From Thalassospira sp. MCCC 1A01428 (GTDB lineage Bacteria > Pseudomonadota > Alphaproteobacteria > Rhodospirillales > Thalassospiraceae): 47,648 nucleotides of DNA. Shown one piece after another: positions 33,281 through 44,315 of the stretch. A program made the translations under genes and the position numbers. The number at the start of each line of letters is the position of its first letter. The stretch's first letter is position 1. The stretch covers positions 1 to 47,648 of the forward strand of contig NZ_JFJZ01000034.1 of NCBI RefSeq assembly GCF_002115825.1, in the 5' to 3' direction. Below the pieces are notes generated by a model that was given only the letters and a program-made list of their open reading frames with translations, did not search any database and was not told the origin of the DNA.

Positions 33281-34360
33281 ATGCCTTCCGTTAAACCCGG
33301 TGTTGTTACCGGTGCTGCCTATCGCGAACTCGTTGCTGCTTGCAAGCAGGACGGGTACGCTCTACCCGCGGTTAATGTTACCTCGTCAAGCACATTGAAC
33401 GCAGCCCTTGAAGCTGCTGCCAATGCCGGTTCTGACATTATCATTCAGCTATCGAATGGTGGTGCACAGTTCTTTGCCGGCAAGGGCATCAAGGATGCCA
33501 ATGCTGCCCGTATTATTGGCGCCGTTTCCGCCGCCCGTCATGCTCAGCTTATGGCTGAATATTATGGCGTCGCCGTTGTTCTTCATACCGATCATGCCAA
33601 CCGGAAATTCGTTCCGTGGGTCGATGGTATGCTGAGCTGGGGTGAAAAAGCGTACAAGGAAACCGGCAAGCCTTTGTTTAGCTCGCATATGCTTGATTTG
33701 TCAGAAGAACCACTGGAAGACAATCTGGCGACCTGCGAGGAATTTCTCAAACGTCTTTCTGCTGTCGATATGAGCCTGGAAATTGAACTGGGTGTTACCG
33801 GTGGCGAAGAAGACGGTATTGGCAAGGAACTTGATACGTCGCAAGACGATATTGACCCGCGCCTGTATACCCGACCAGAAGAAGTTGAAGAAGCCTATCG
33901 TCGTCTGAAGCCGCTGGGCCATTTTTCGGTTGCTGCGGCATTTGGCAACGTTCACGGCGTGTACAAACCCGGCAATGTGAAACTGCGCCCGGAAATTTTG
34001 CTGGAATCGCAGAAATACGTTGCCGAAAAACACGACCTTGACGGTTTCCCGCTTGATTTCGTTTTCCACGGTGGTTCCGGTTCGGAAAAAGAAAAAATCG
34101 AGGAAGCCGTGGGCTACGGCGTTTTCAAAATGAACATCGATACCGACACCCAGTTTGCCTATGCAACGGCAGTTGGCAAATATGTTGAAGAAAACGAACG
34201 CGCCTTTAAATACCAGGTCGATCCTGACAACGACACGCCCTACAAAAAGCAATACGACCCGCGTGTCTGGGTCCGCGAGGCTGAGCTTTCGATGGCCGCC
34301 CGTCTTGAAGAAGCCTTCAAGGATTTGGGAGCTACCGGCAAGTCAATCGCCAAAGGCTGA
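33281..34360 (+). CDS. fbaA: Class II fructose-bisphosphate aldolase FbaA
   Basis: A 359-residue class IIA aldolase closely following the Escherichia coli FbaA pattern: [46 protein letters not shown] with the catalytic aspartate and zinc histidine, [50 protein letters not shown] and [14 protein letters not shown] [13 protein letters not shown]. These favour fructose-1,6-bisphosphate over the shorter tagatose-bisphosphate aldolases (AgaY/GatY). GGAGGAG precedes the ATG by six bases; the gene lies 20 bases after the oxidoreductase and is closed by a strong terminator. Its codon choice looks adapted for high expression. It may also have its own promoter. Confidence 0.94.
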   Translation: MPSVKPGVVTGAAYRELVAACKQDGYALPAVNVTSSSTLNAALEAAANAGSDIIIQLSNGGAQFFAGKGIKDANAARIIGAVSAARHAQLMAEYYGVAVVLHTDHANRKFVPWVDGMLSWGEKAYKETGKPLFSSHMLDLSEEPLEDNLATCEEFLKRLSAVDMSLEIELGVTGGEEDGIGKELDTSQDDIDPRLYTRPEEVEEAYRRLKPLGHFSVAAAFGNVHGVYKPGNVKLRPEILLESQKYVAEKHDLDGFPLDFVFHGGSGSEKEKIEEAVGYGVFKMNIDTDTQFAYATAVGKYVEENERAFKYQVDPDNDTPYKKQYDPRVWVREAELSMAARLEEAFKDLGATGKSIAKG

Positions 34361-34378
34361 TTACAAATATATTGTCAC

Positions 34379-34415
34379 AAAACCCGTCAGAGAAATCTGG
34401 CGGGTTTTGTTTTTG
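34379..34415 (+). terminator. Terminator of the amino-sugar/fbaA operon
   Basis: AAAACCCGTCAGA (34379-34391) and TCTGGCGGGTTTT (34396-34408) form a 13-bp stem with one U-G pair and a GAAA loop, followed by GTTTTTG. Confidence 0.9.
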
Positions 34416-34464
34416 CAGTGCAAAATTCACACGATCAGAACACATATCAGTCATGCTGACATAT

Positions 34465-34483
34465 CCTGACAGGAACTGTCAGG
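34465..34483. promoter_or_regulatory. Palindromic operator-like site upstream of uvrA
   Basis: CCTGACAG-GAA-CTGTCAGG is a perfect 8-bp inverted repeat ending eight bases before the -35 box of the uvrA promoter. It does not match the LexA site and could bind another regulator, or be a remnant terminator arm without a U-tail. Confidence 0.4.
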
Positions 34484-34490
34484 GGCGCAC

Positions 34491-34519
34491 TTGCGTATAT
34501 AGACTGGCTCCTCTATACA
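34491..34519 (+). promoter_or_regulatory. Sigma-70 promoter of uvrA
   Basis: TTGCGT (34491-34496) and TATACA (34514-34519) are separated by 17 bases, the ideal distance. The predicted transcript start near 34526 falls inside the LexA box. Confidence 0.7.
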
Positions 34520-34525
34520 TTTCCC

Positions 34526-34540
34526 GAACAATTCAGGAAC
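34526..34540 (+). promoter_or_regulatory. LexA (SOS) box of uvrA
   Basis: GAACAATTCAGGAAC is the exact reverse complement of the alphaproteobacterial LexA consensus GTTC-N7-GTTC. It covers the predicted transcription start and ends 11 bases before the uvrA start codon. uvrA is a classic member of the SOS regulon. Confidence 0.8.
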
Positions 34541-34551
34541 AAAGGCCGGAT

Positions 34552-37380
<2,829 letters not shown>

Positions 37381-37393
37381 TTCAAAGGCCGCA

Positions 37394-38146
37394 TCATGTG
37401 GATTTGGCATTATCAGACCCGATTGCCAAAGCACGGATGCGGCCCTCCAGGGTTTGTAAAATCGCTTTGACCAACCGTTCGCTAAAGCCTGCGACAAAGG
37501 CGATCAACAGCATTGTCGCCACTTGCTGGCCGGTATCGGCGGCCATATCGCTGTTGCCGATATCGTTTAAATCCCTGATCGCCTGTAGCTGATTAAGGGA
37601 ATCGGGAACGATACCGGCGCGAATAACCAGCAATGCCAGAACGGCAAAAACAAACCCTAGAAATGGACGAAACAGAAATTTGAAAAATACGTCCAGCGGC
37701 GACAGATCGGTCCAGTTGTGGCTATCTCCCATATGCAACATCACACTAACCGTTGCACCCAATGCGCCAAAAACGCCTACAAAAAACACCAGGTCATAAC
37801 TAAACCCGAACAACCGGCCGCCCCAGGAACTGATCAGCGTATCAATTAAAAAAAACGTCCCTAAAACGCCAACCAGAACAACAGGTGACATAACCAGCGC
37901 CACGCTGGCCGCCGATAGTTTGGCGACATCGCCCCCCGATACCAATGTCGTTATAAACCGGCTCATCGGGGTATTGTTTGGTACTATCAACGGTGACGGT
38001 GACGGTGACGGTGGCGATGCTGGTACGGTTTCCGATATTTGCTCGCCTGAAACAGGATCATGGTCCGAAGACGGCTTTGCAGTTGCGTCGTCCTGTTGTT
38101 TGTGCGGATCTGCTGCCTGGGTTGTGCGTGGCGGGGAGGTATCCAT
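37394..38146 (-). CDS. Membrane protein of unknown function with proline/serine-rich N-terminus
   Basis: A 250-residue protein that I do not recognise. The first 90 residues are polar and disordered-looking (TTQAADPHKQQDDATAK, then PASPPSPSPSPLIVPNN). After that come about four predicted membrane segments: ASVALVMSPVVLVGVLGTFFL, LVFFVGVFGALGATVSVML, FLGFVFAVLALLVIRAGIV and QQVATMLLIAFVAGFSERLV. The ATG at 38146 has CAGGAG nine bases upstream and is preferred over an in-frame codon at 38221. It stands alone on the minus strand between convergent uvrA and divergent trmFO, with no terminator visible in the 13-base gap to uvrA. No function can be proposed. Confidence 0.75.
   Translation of the reverse strand: MDTSPPRTTQAADPHKQQDDATAKPSSDHDPVSGEQISETVPASPPSPSPSPLIVPNNTPMSRFITTLVSGGDVAKLSAASVALVMSPVVLVGVLGTFFLIDTLISSWGGRLFGFSYDLVFFVGVFGALGATVSVMLHMGDSHNWTDLSPLDVFFKFLFRPFLGFVFAVLALLVIRAGIVPDSLNQLQAIRDLNDIGNSDMAADTGQQVATMLLIAFVAGFSERLVKAILQTLEGRIRALAIGSDNAKST
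37991..38014. repeat. Hexanucleotide tandem repeat CGGTGA
   Basis: Three exact CGGTGA units and a fourth CGGTGG lie within the coding region of the unknown membrane protein, where they encode the Ser-Pro repeat SPSPSP on the minus strand. Being a multiple of three, a copy-number change would lengthen or shorten the linker without a frameshift. Confidence 0.8.
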
Positions 38147-38365
38147 TCGGCCAAACTCCTGCGATGTCTGATGGGGTGCCAGTTGCAACAAACGACCGCT
38201 AATTGACGCAGAACACACCAAAATGTGATGTGAGTCCTTTTCACAAAGTTTTTTGGCAGCGACCGTGGGAAATTTTCAGCAATTGTCTTGAAATTTACGC
38301 CATTGCACCGCTATGTGTGGGGCAATCTTGGCATTATGCCATCACCTGTTTGACGGAGGTTCAGC

Positions 38366-39709
38366 TTGGATACGGTTACACCCGTTCATATCATTGGTGC
38401 CGGATTGGCCGGCAGCGAAGCGGCATGGCAATTGGCCGAAGCTGGCATCCCCGTGATCATTCACGAAATGCGCCCTTCCCGCCCGACCGATGCGCACCAC
38501 ACCGACAAGTGCGCCGAACTGGTTTGTTCCAATTCGTTCCGGTCCGATGACAAGGAATATAACGCAGTTGGCTTGATCCATGATGAAATGCGCCGTGCCA
38601 ATTCAATAATCCTGCGCTGCGCCGATGAACACAAGGTTCCCGCCGGAGCAGCATTGGCCGTCGATCGCGAAGGTTTTTCGCAAGCGGTTACCGACGCGCT
38701 TTCCAATCATCCGTTGATTACGCTGGAACGTGGCGAGATTGACGGTTTGCCGCCAATCGAATGGGGCAACACCATTATTGCCACCGGCCCGCTTACATCG
38801 GGACCGCTTGCCGCAGCAATCCGCGAAGCCACCGGCGAACAGTCACTGGCGTTTTTTGATGCCATTGCACCGATCCTGTATAAAGAAAGCATTGATTTCG
38901 ACAAAGCGTGGTTTCAATCGCGTTATGACAAGGGTGATGGCAAGGACTATATCAATTGCCCGATGAACAAGGACGAATATAACGCGTTCATTGATGCCTT
39001 GCTGGCGGGTGAAAAAACCGAGTTCAAGGACTGGGAAAAAGACACGCCGTATTTTGATGGCTGCCTGCCAATTGAAGTAATGGCCGAACGGGGCCGTGAA
39101 ACCCTGCGCCATGGCCCGATGAAACCGGTAGGCCTGACCAACCCGCATGATCCGCTGGTGAAGTCCTATGCCATTGTTCAATTGCGCCAGGATAACGCCC
39201 TGGGCACGCTCTACAACATGGTCGGATTTCAAACCAAGCTGAAATACGGTGCCCAGGTCGAGGTTTTTAAAACCATCCCTGGTTTGGAAAATGCCGATTT
39301 TGCCCGCCTTGGCGGCATTCATCGCAATACATTCATCAATTCCCCGCGTTTGCTGGACCCGACATTACGTCTTAAATCACGCCCTGACATTCGCTTCGCC
39401 GGGCAGATTACCGGGTGTGAAGGATATGTTGAAAGTGCAGCCGTCGGCCTGATGACCGGGCGCTTTACCGCCGCAGAAAAACTGGGCCGCGAATTACCCC
39501 TGCCCCCTGCCATAACCGCAATGGGCGCGTTACTGGGCCATATTACCGGCGGTGCAGATGAAAGTACATTCCAGCCAATGAACGTAAATTTCGGCCTGTT
39601 TCCCGAACTTGAATTAACCAAACGGGTTAAAGGGCGAGATCGCAAAAAACTCTACACCGACCGCGCCATTCCGGCTTTCGATGAATGGCTGACAAGCATC
39701 AATAATTGA
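38366..39709 (+). CDS. trmFO: tRNA (uracil-5-)-methyltransferase TrmFO (folate/FAD-dependent)
   Basis: A 447-residue flavoprotein that makes m5U54 in the T-loop of tRNA from methylene-tetrahydrofolate. The FAD-binding [17 protein letters not shown] is at residue 12 and the family block [14 protein letters not shown] is at about 50; [65 protein letters not shown] and [16 protein letters not shown] are all in place, including cysteines that shuttle the methyl group. The start is TTG at 38366 with GGAGG six bases upstream; no closer ATG fits. It is a single-gene unit ending in a terminator. Confidence 0.96.
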   Translation: MDTVTPVHIIGAGLAGSEAAWQLAEAGIPVIIHEMRPSRPTDAHHTDKCAELVCSNSFRSDDKEYNAVGLIHDEMRRANSIILRCADEHKVPAGAALAVDREGFSQAVTDALSNHPLITLERGEIDGLPPIEWGNTIIATGPLTSGPLAAAIREATGEQSLAFFDAIAPILYKESIDFDKAWFQSRYDKGDGKDYINCPMNKDEYNAFIDALLAGEKTEFKDWEKDTPYFDGCLPIEVMAERGRETLRHGPMKPVGLTNPHDPLVKSYAIVQLRQDNALGTLYNMVGFQTKLKYGAQVEVFKTIPGLENADFARLGGIHRNTFINSPRLLDPTLRLKSRPDIRFAGQITGCEGYVESAAVGLMTGRFTAAEKLGRELPLPPAITAMGALLGHITGGADESTFQPMNVNFGLFPELELTKRVKGRDRKKLYTDRAIPAFDEWLTSINN

Positions 39710-39737
39710 TGTCGTCCAATATCGGCTTTTATGTATC

Positions 39738-39770
39738 AAAACGCCCGGTCAGCAATGATCGGGCGTTTTT
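39738..39770. terminator. Terminator after trmFO (possibly bidirectional)
   Basis: AAAACGCCCG (39738-39747) pairs with CGGGCGTTTT (39760-39769), followed by a short T-run. The A-rich left side also gives a T-rich tail on the minus strand, so it may serve the convergent gene at 39779 as well. Confidence 0.85.
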
Positions 39771-39778
39771 GTGGTTTT

Positions 39779-40351
39779 CTAATCGCGATACAGGTTAACC
39801 CGGGTTAATTCACCCGTTATTTCGCGAATGCTTTTGCCATTCCGGAAACGTTTAAAAACAAGATCCAGATTACCATCATCGTTTAGCGTACGTTCATAGA
39901 CCTGCATTTCATAGCCGCCATCATCAAGAATATACATGGCATGCACAGTTAGCGTTTTGCCAACAATGCGCGCCCAGACAAATGGCTGCCCCTTTAACGG
40001 GTCATTGGGAACGCGTTTGCCAAACAGGCCGGTCCGCATGGCACTGCCATAAATTTCCGGTCGGTCTGTTTCAAAAAAATCGATGGAGATGGCGGCGGTT
40101 TTTTCGCGCCCGTCTGATTTATAAATGACGGTCGACCAGTCAATCGAAAACCCGCTGCCACTTTTCTTAATCGCAACATCAAGATCCCTGGCTTTAAGCT
40201 CGTTTTCGGCTTCAGAAATTGCAGTGCCATGATAGGTACCCAGAAAGGGATCAATCGACATCGCCGCTGCAGGGTGACGGCCCGGCCAAAATGCCACCAG
40301 AACAGCCAATGGAACAATGACTAAAAACGCGAGCTTCCTGATGATTTTCAT
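39779..40351 (-). CDS. Secreted protein of unknown function
   Basis: A 190-residue protein with an N-terminal signal sequence or anchor (KLAFLVIVPLAVLVAFWPG; possible cleavage after HPAAA near residue 30). The rest looks like an all-beta barrel: SIDPFLGTYHGTAISE, FSIDWSTVIY, KTAAISIDFFE, FVWARIVGKTLTVHAMYILD, YEMQVYERTL and LDLVFKRFR. The pattern FLGTYxGTA is reminiscent of lipocalin-like domains, but I cannot name a family. It is a separate unit behind the NDUFAF6-like gene, separated by a probable terminator, and converges on trmFO. Confidence 0.75.
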   Translation of the reverse strand: MKIIRKLAFLVIVPLAVLVAFWPGRHPAAAMSIDPFLGTYHGTAISEAENELKARDLDVAIKKSGSGFSIDWSTVIYKSDGREKTAAISIDFFETDRPEIYGSAMRTGLFGKRVPNDPLKGQPFVWARIVGKTLTVHAMYILDDGGYEMQVYERTLNDDGNLDLVFKRFRNGKSIREITGELTRVNLYRD

Positions 40352-40367
40352 TTTGTGACCCCACGGG

Positions 40368-40410
40368 CTTAAAACACCGGTTCAGGACCACAGTTAAGTC
40401 AGGAACCGGT
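40368..40410 (-). terminator. Probable terminator after the NDUFAF6-like gene
   Basis: On the minus strand ACCGGTTC (40410-40403) pairs with GAACCGGT (40383-40376) across a 19-base loop that can pair further (GAC/GTC); GTTTTAAG follows. It sits between the NDUFAF6-like gene and the secreted-protein gene and could alternatively be an operator of the latter. Confidence 0.5.
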
Positions 40411-40458
40411 TGACATGTAAAGATTTATAACCTTTTTGCCCATTGTAAAGACTGCGCT

Positions 40459-41316
40459 TTACCAATAACCGGAAAATGCCCTAAGCGTCAGGCGGAAGCT
40501 CGCGGGTCTGGCCAGACCGAACACAGCAGAAAATGGATCATAGTCAGCCTTTTTCAGCTTTTCCAAATAATTTTCAGCCAGTATTACAGGCAATGCTGCG
40601 GCGATTGCCGACTTTGGCAATGCAGAACGCATTTTTCGTGCATCCCTAATTTTCATAGCCGCATGTTCAGCCAGGTGTTTGGTCATCGCGCGAACAGCAT
40701 CGGTCCGGCGAAATTCAAAGATATCTCCGGTCGACACACCAAACTGTTCCATAACATCATTTGGAACATATTGGCGTTTTGCGCGCCCATGGAAAACCAT
40801 CGCCCGCAAAATGCCTACCATGCCATATGCGTTTCCGGCCCGTCTGGCAGCCTCGTTCGCATCATTTTTGCTATCCTCACGATGCCCCAAAAGTACTCCT
40901 ACTGCAGCCTGGCTTAATAAGCCCGATGTCTGATCGATATAATGGTCAAGGGCTGCAAGGTTATCCGGGGCAGTGTCAAACAAATCGAATTCACGGGCAT
41001 CAATCATGGCTTCCAGAGCCGGCCGATCCAACTTGTTATTGCCGATCATCTGTGCCAACGGTTCGACAACTTCATGCTTTCGCACATCACCGTTCTCAAT
41101 GCCAGAAAGTGCGTCGCGCCACCATTGCAACCGGATCTGACCCAGCATGGCCTCGCTGACCATTTCGCGGGTTTTTGAAATTTCCTGATTAAAGGCATAA
41201 AGCGTGAACAGGTCTTCGCGATGTTCCGGTGCCGCAAAAAGCCCACACAGGAAACGGTCACGATCATTACGACGGACATATTCGGCACAATAGGAAAGGT
41301 CTGGAGTATTGGTCAT
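40459..41316 (-). CDS. Squalene/phytoene synthase-fold protein, NDUFAF6-like
   Basis: A 285-residue protein of the squalene/phytoene synthase superfamily that looks like the alphaproteobacterial form of NDUFAF6, a mitochondrial complex I assembly factor. The opening CAEYVRRNDRDRFLCGLFAAPEHREDLFTLYAFNQEI, then IRLQWWRDAL and EAMIDAREFDL, are family features. In the second half GNAYGMVGILRAMVFHGRAKRQYVPNDVM resembles human NDUFAF6 (LLRSIPFHGS... LPVDV). The aspartates of the two DxxxD motifs needed by true prenyl synthases are not at the expected places here, so catalysis is doubtful. It lies 43 bases downstream of the MscS gene on one strand. Confidence 0.82.
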   Translation of the reverse strand: MTNTPDLSYCAEYVRRNDRDRFLCGLFAAPEHREDLFTLYAFNQEISKTREMVSEAMLGQIRLQWWRDALSGIENGDVRKHEVVEPLAQMIGNNKLDRPALEAMIDAREFDLFDTAPDNLAALDHYIDQTSGLLSQAAVGVLLGHREDSKNDANEAARRAGNAYGMVGILRAMVFHGRAKRQYVPNDVMEQFGVSTGDIFEFRRTDAVRAMTKHLAEHAAMKIRDARKMRSALPKSAIAAALPVILAENYLEKLKKADYDPFSAVFGLARPASFRLTLRAFSGYW

Positions 41317-41359
41317 TGGTTTGTTTTACCTGCCGGTCATAATATGCGCGGACAGGATA

Positions 41360-42562
41360 TTATCCCATCTTTTCGGGCGTTTTCCGGGGCTGTTGTGCTT
41401 TATCATTATCAGAATGTTCCGATGCCTGCGACATTGCCATCTCGGGCATGGTCTCCACATATATCGACTGGGACGGGAATGCAAATGAAGCGCCTTCTTC
41501 TTCGATAATTCGTTTAAAAGCGATGATATGCCGATTGCGAATATCACGCCACTCCAGCCAGTCGGTCGTCAGTGTAAAGTAGTACAAATCGATATTGATG
41601 GAACTACTGCCAAAATCGGCAAGATGCACCATCTGCGGTACATCCTCCTGCGCGACATCGTCATCGTTTTTCAGAAATGCGCGCAACCGCTCAATGATTT
41701 TTTCGATCTGATCGGCACTGGTACGATATTCAACCCCAATCACCATTTTGATCCGGCGATGGGTCATACGGGTCCAGTTAATGACCGGCGAATTAACAAT
41801 TTCCGCGTTGGGCATCACCACCATTGCTTTGGAAAACGTTCGTACCTTTGTCGCACGCAGACCAACAAATTCGACCACGCCTTCAAAATGCGGTGTTTCG
41901 ATCCAGTCCCCGCGTTTGAAAAGTTTATCGGCAAAGATGGTTAGCCCACCAAACACATTGGCAACAGAATCCTTGGCCGCAAGGGCAACCGCCATACCAG
42001 CCAGCCCAAGACCACCCAAAAACGCCGAAACATCAATTCCCCAATCTTCCAAAAGGGCGACACCAGCCAAAACCACAATTAATGTTCTGACGCAACGAAT
42101 GAAAAACTGGCGCAAATCATCGGCCAGGCCAGCCCCGAAACGCCCGGCAAATGTATTAAAGCCCAACGCAAGTGGTTCAATGATCCGGTAAAAAGCCCAA
42201 AAAATTGTCGCGATAACAATAACGCGCAGAACATTGAAAATTGCTGCGTCAGCCTGGTCGGAAAAATCCATCACTTCGACGGAAAAATAAACACCCAGGA
42301 CCACAACAAAGACCTGAACAGGTGTCTGTATCGCGTTGAAAATCATTGCCATTGTTTGATGACGGTGATGGTTGGCCAGTTTGCCAAGCCCCCCGACCAC
42401 ACCGTGTGCCAGAACCTTACGCATCACGACAAACAATATCAAAATAACAAGCGCGATAATGGCGCGCCCGATTTCGCCGCCACCAACCATGTCGGCCCAT
42501 TTGGCAAAGTGATCAACAACCCTGTCGTTCAGGTTTTCAACGCTTGAAATGATTTCTTCCAT
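41360..42562 (-). CDS. MscS-family mechanosensitive channel
   Basis: A 400-residue small-conductance channel. Membrane segments lie near residues 35-55, 75-95, 110-130 and 150-175, and the pore helix carries FLGGLGLAGMAVALAAKDSVANVFGGLTIF, the MscS TM3 signature. The cytoplasmic beta and alpha/beta domains follow (FKRGDWIETPHFEGVVEFVGLRATKVRTF, NAEIVNSPVINWTRM), then a C-terminal polar tail of about 30 residues. Such channels vent solutes on osmotic downshock. The ATG at 42562 lacks a clear ribosome site; an upstream TTG at 42619 is an alternative. It lies between the NDUFAF3-like and NDUFAF6-like genes on the minus strand. Confidence 0.9.
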   Translation of the reverse strand: MEEIISSVENLNDRVVDHFAKWADMVGGGEIGRAIIALVILILFVVMRKVLAHGVVGGLGKLANHHRHQTMAMIFNAIQTPVQVFVVVLGVYFSVEVMDFSDQADAAIFNVLRVIVIATIFWAFYRIIEPLALGFNTFAGRFGAGLADDLRQFFIRCVRTLIVVLAGVALLEDWGIDVSAFLGGLGLAGMAVALAAKDSVANVFGGLTIFADKLFKRGDWIETPHFEGVVEFVGLRATKVRTFSKAMVVMPNAEIVNSPVINWTRMTHRRIKMVIGVEYRTSADQIEKIIERLRAFLKNDDDVAQEDVPQMVHLADFGSSSINIDLYYFTLTTDWLEWRDIRNRHIIAFKRIIEEEGASFAFPSQSIYVETMPEMAMSQASEHSDNDKAQQPRKTPEKMG

Positions 42563-42689
42563 ACTATTACATGCGACATCTTGGCCCGAATATTGTCGCA
42601 GTTCCCCCACCCTGTTCAAAAATTTCCCGTTACTACATCACGCAACAGCACCTTGATTGTTCCCGGAATTAACAAACAAACCGAAACAG

Positions 42690-42732
42690 TTGACGGGTTC
42701 TTAAACAGATAATATGGCGCAAAAGCTATAAT
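42690..42732 (+). promoter_or_regulatory. Promoter-like elements before the structured element
   Basis: TTGACG (42690-42695) and a consensus TATAAT (42727-42732) are present on the plus strand, but 31 bases apart; TATGGC at 42713-42718 would fit the TTGACG at 17 bases. Either could drive a plus-strand transcript through the structured stretch that follows. Confidence 0.3.
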
Positions 42733-42822
42733 GTGAGTGCGGCACAATGTCTCTTGGGCTGCCGAGACCAAAGCATTAAGCTAAGCCATCGACGCTTGGT
42801 AGCCTCACTCAAGGCAACACTA
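42733..42822 (+). ncRNA. Structured intergenic element, possible small RNA
   Basis: In the gap between the NDUFAF3-like and MscS genes, a 90-base stretch folds as a closed three-way arrangement. An outer stem is formed by GAGTG-c-GGC near the start with GCC-t-CACTC near the end. One inner hairpin uses GTCTC/GAGAC and a second CCAAaGC/GCTTGG. The pattern is readable on both strands, so the strand is uncertain; a TATAAT just upstream favours plus. I recognise no known RNA family and no U-run terminator follows. Confidence 0.35.
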
Positions 42823-42832
42823 ACATTTGACC

Positions 42833-43213
42833 TTAAACAGCTATTAATGCCGCTGCCACGCGCCGTTCTTCCGATTGCAGAACATTAAATGTCCGGCAGG
42901 CTGCACCTGTATCCATCGGCTCAATAACAATCCCGTGCGGGCGCAAGGCATTTCGCCATGCTGTTTTAACTGGCTGCATTCGTGCGCCCATTCCCAGCAG
43001 CAAAATATCAATTTCGCCGGCACGCGCAATGACCTCGGCAAATGCATTTTCATCTACGCTGTCGATTTCGGTGTGGGGCCATGCGAGAACTTCGGTCGAA
43101 AATAGTAAAATAGAGCCTTCGGCCTTTTCCATACCAAAACGAAACAGCCCGTCGCCATAACTGGTAACAATTTTTCGGCCCGATGCGACCATCGGTGTGA
43201 TGTCCAATGTCAT
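42833..43213 (-). CDS. Mth938/DUF498 protein, NDUFAF3-like
   Basis: A 126-residue protein of the Mth938 (DUF498) family, whose mitochondrial member NDUFAF3 is a complex I assembly factor. Typical features are DITPMVASGRKIVTSYGDGLFRFGMEKAEGSILLF, then WPHTEIDSVDENAF and the conserved core EIDILLLGMGARMQPV, followed by GIVIEPMDTGAACRTFNVL and ERRVAAALI, which match the family end. The ATG at 43213 with GAGG six bases upstream is preferred; the in-frame codon at 43303 lies in the preceding terminator. It follows secF by about 140 bases, a conserved neighbourhood in alphaproteobacteria, but a terminator between them suggests a separate promoter or read-through. Confidence 0.88.
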   Translation of the reverse strand: MTLDITPMVASGRKIVTSYGDGLFRFGMEKAEGSILLFSTEVLAWPHTEIDSVDENAFAEVIARAGEIDILLLGMGARMQPVKTAWRNALRPHGIVIEPMDTGAACRTFNVLQSEERRVAAALIAV

Positions 43214-43278
43214 GATTGACCTCGCTGCAGTGATGTTATCTGGCGCCAGAACGGCGATGTCGATTGCCAGGCTGGCAT

Positions 43279-43315
43279 TAAAAAGGCCGGGTCGTTTTCG
43301 CACGATCCCGGCCTT
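43279..43315 (-). terminator. Terminator of yajC-secD-secF
   Basis: On the minus strand AAGGCCGGG-a-TCGT pairs with ACGACCCGGCCTT (13 bp with one bulged A) and a run of T follows (CCTTTTTAATG). It lies 43 bases after the secF stop and 70 bases before the NDUFAF3-like start. Confidence 0.85.
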
Positions 43316-43357
43316 CTTGTAAATGATTGACGCTAGCAGATACCGTCTAATCCGATT

Positions 43358-44296
43358 TTAAAGCGCACCGGCTTCTTCGGTTGTTGCTTCGTCGCCTTCA
43401 GGAATTTTCCGGCGCAATTTCAAAACAACCAGCAACGGCGATGCCACGCAGATCGATGAATATGTCCCGATCACAATCCCGAAAATCAGGGCAAAGGTAA
43501 AGCCGCGAATGGCCTCGCCGCCAAATGCAAATAATGCAATCAGCGCCAGCAAGGTCGTAAACGAAGTCATTACCGTACGCGACAGGGTCGTATTGATCGA
43601 CAGATCAAGAAGTTCGACCAGATCCATTTTGCGAAATTTACGCATAAATTCGCGAATACGGTCAAAAACCACCACCGTATCGTTGATCGAATACCCTGCC
43701 ACCGTCAAAATTGCTGCCAATGTCGCCAAATCGAACTGAACGCCACTGATCACAAATAACCCGACGGTAATGATCACGTCGTGCAACAGCGCGACGACAG
43801 ATGCCACGGCAAACTGCCATTCGAACCGTAACCAGATATAAAACATGATCAGCGCAAGCGAGATGACAACCGAGTAAATACCGGCTTCCTTGAGCTCATC
43901 CCCAACCTTGGGTCCGACAAGTTCCGAACGACGAATGCTGACCCCGTCGCCAAGCGCCTTGGTAACGGTTTCAAGTGCCGCCATCTGGGCCTTTTCGTCA
44001 CCATCCTGACGCTGTAACTGGATTAGAACGTCGTCGGGTTCACCAAATTGCTGGATCGAAACATCGCCCAGCCCCAGGCTACCAAGATTATCGCGTAAAC
44101 CCGAAATATCGGCAGGCCCATCGGTTTTGATTTCGAGCAGAATCCCGCCACGAAAGTCGATCCCGAAATTCAGACCTTTGGTGAAAAACAGAACACTGGA
44201 GATAACCACCAGTGAAATCGAAAAGATGTAGAAAAACTTCCGGAGCTTGAGGAACGGGATGTTCACTTCATCCGGAACAAGATGCAACGGTTTCAT
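43358..44296 (-). CDS. secF: Protein translocase subunit SecF
   Basis: A 312-residue SecF. It has the N-terminal membrane helix (FFYIFSISLVVISSVLFFTKG), the motif LNFGIDFRGGILLEI near residue 47, a small periplasmic domain with DLRDN-type LRDNLGSLGLGDVSIQQFG, and five C-terminal helices with YSINDTVVVFDRIREF (about residue 200) and SRTVMTSFTTLLALIALF. With SecD it uses the proton-motive force to pull proteins through SecYEG. It follows secD by 19 bases and is closed by a terminator. All features and the length are normal for the family. Confidence 0.96.
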   Translation of the reverse strand: MKPLHLVPDEVNIPFLKLRKFFYIFSISLVVISSVLFFTKGLNFGIDFRGGILLEIKTDGPADISGLRDNLGSLGLGDVSIQQFGEPDDVLIQLQRQDGDEKAQMAALETVTKALGDGVSIRRSELVGPKVGDELKEAGIYSVVISLALIMFYIWLRFEWQFAVASVVALLHDVIITVGLFVISGVQFDLATLAAILTVAGYSINDTVVVFDRIREFMRKFRKMDLVELLDLSINTTLSRTVMTSFTTLLALIALFAFGGEAIRGFTFALIFGIVIGTYSSICVASPLLVVLKLRRKIPEGDEATTEEAGAL

Positions 44297-44315
44297 GTGC
44301 GATTTGCTCCCTTCC

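Noticed and set aside
29967..34360. GalNAc (aga) pathway reading of the operon, with AgaS-like SIS protein and a tagatose-bisphosphate aldolase
   Set aside because: The aldolase follows FbaA rather than AgaY/GatY in length and motifs, no tagatose-6-phosphate kinase is present, and MurQ points to MurNAc/GlcNAc.
34372..34551. 60-residue N-terminal extension of UvrA
   Set aside because: It would cover the fbaA terminator, the uvrA promoter and the LexA box; UvrA proteins begin at the ATG at 34552.
40459..41316. Carotenoid or hopanoid biosynthesis gene (phytoene/squalene synthase)
   Set aside because: The expected DxxxD aspartates are missing and the C-terminal half resembles NDUFAF6; no other carotenoid or hopanoid gene is nearby.
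42733..42822. 6S RNA, SRP RNA, RNase P RNA, tmRNA or tRNA as identity of the structured element
   Set aside because: It lacks the SRP GGAAGGAAGC-type loop, the RNase P and tmRNA hallmarks, a tRNA T-loop, and any 6S-like single long bulged helix that I could draw.
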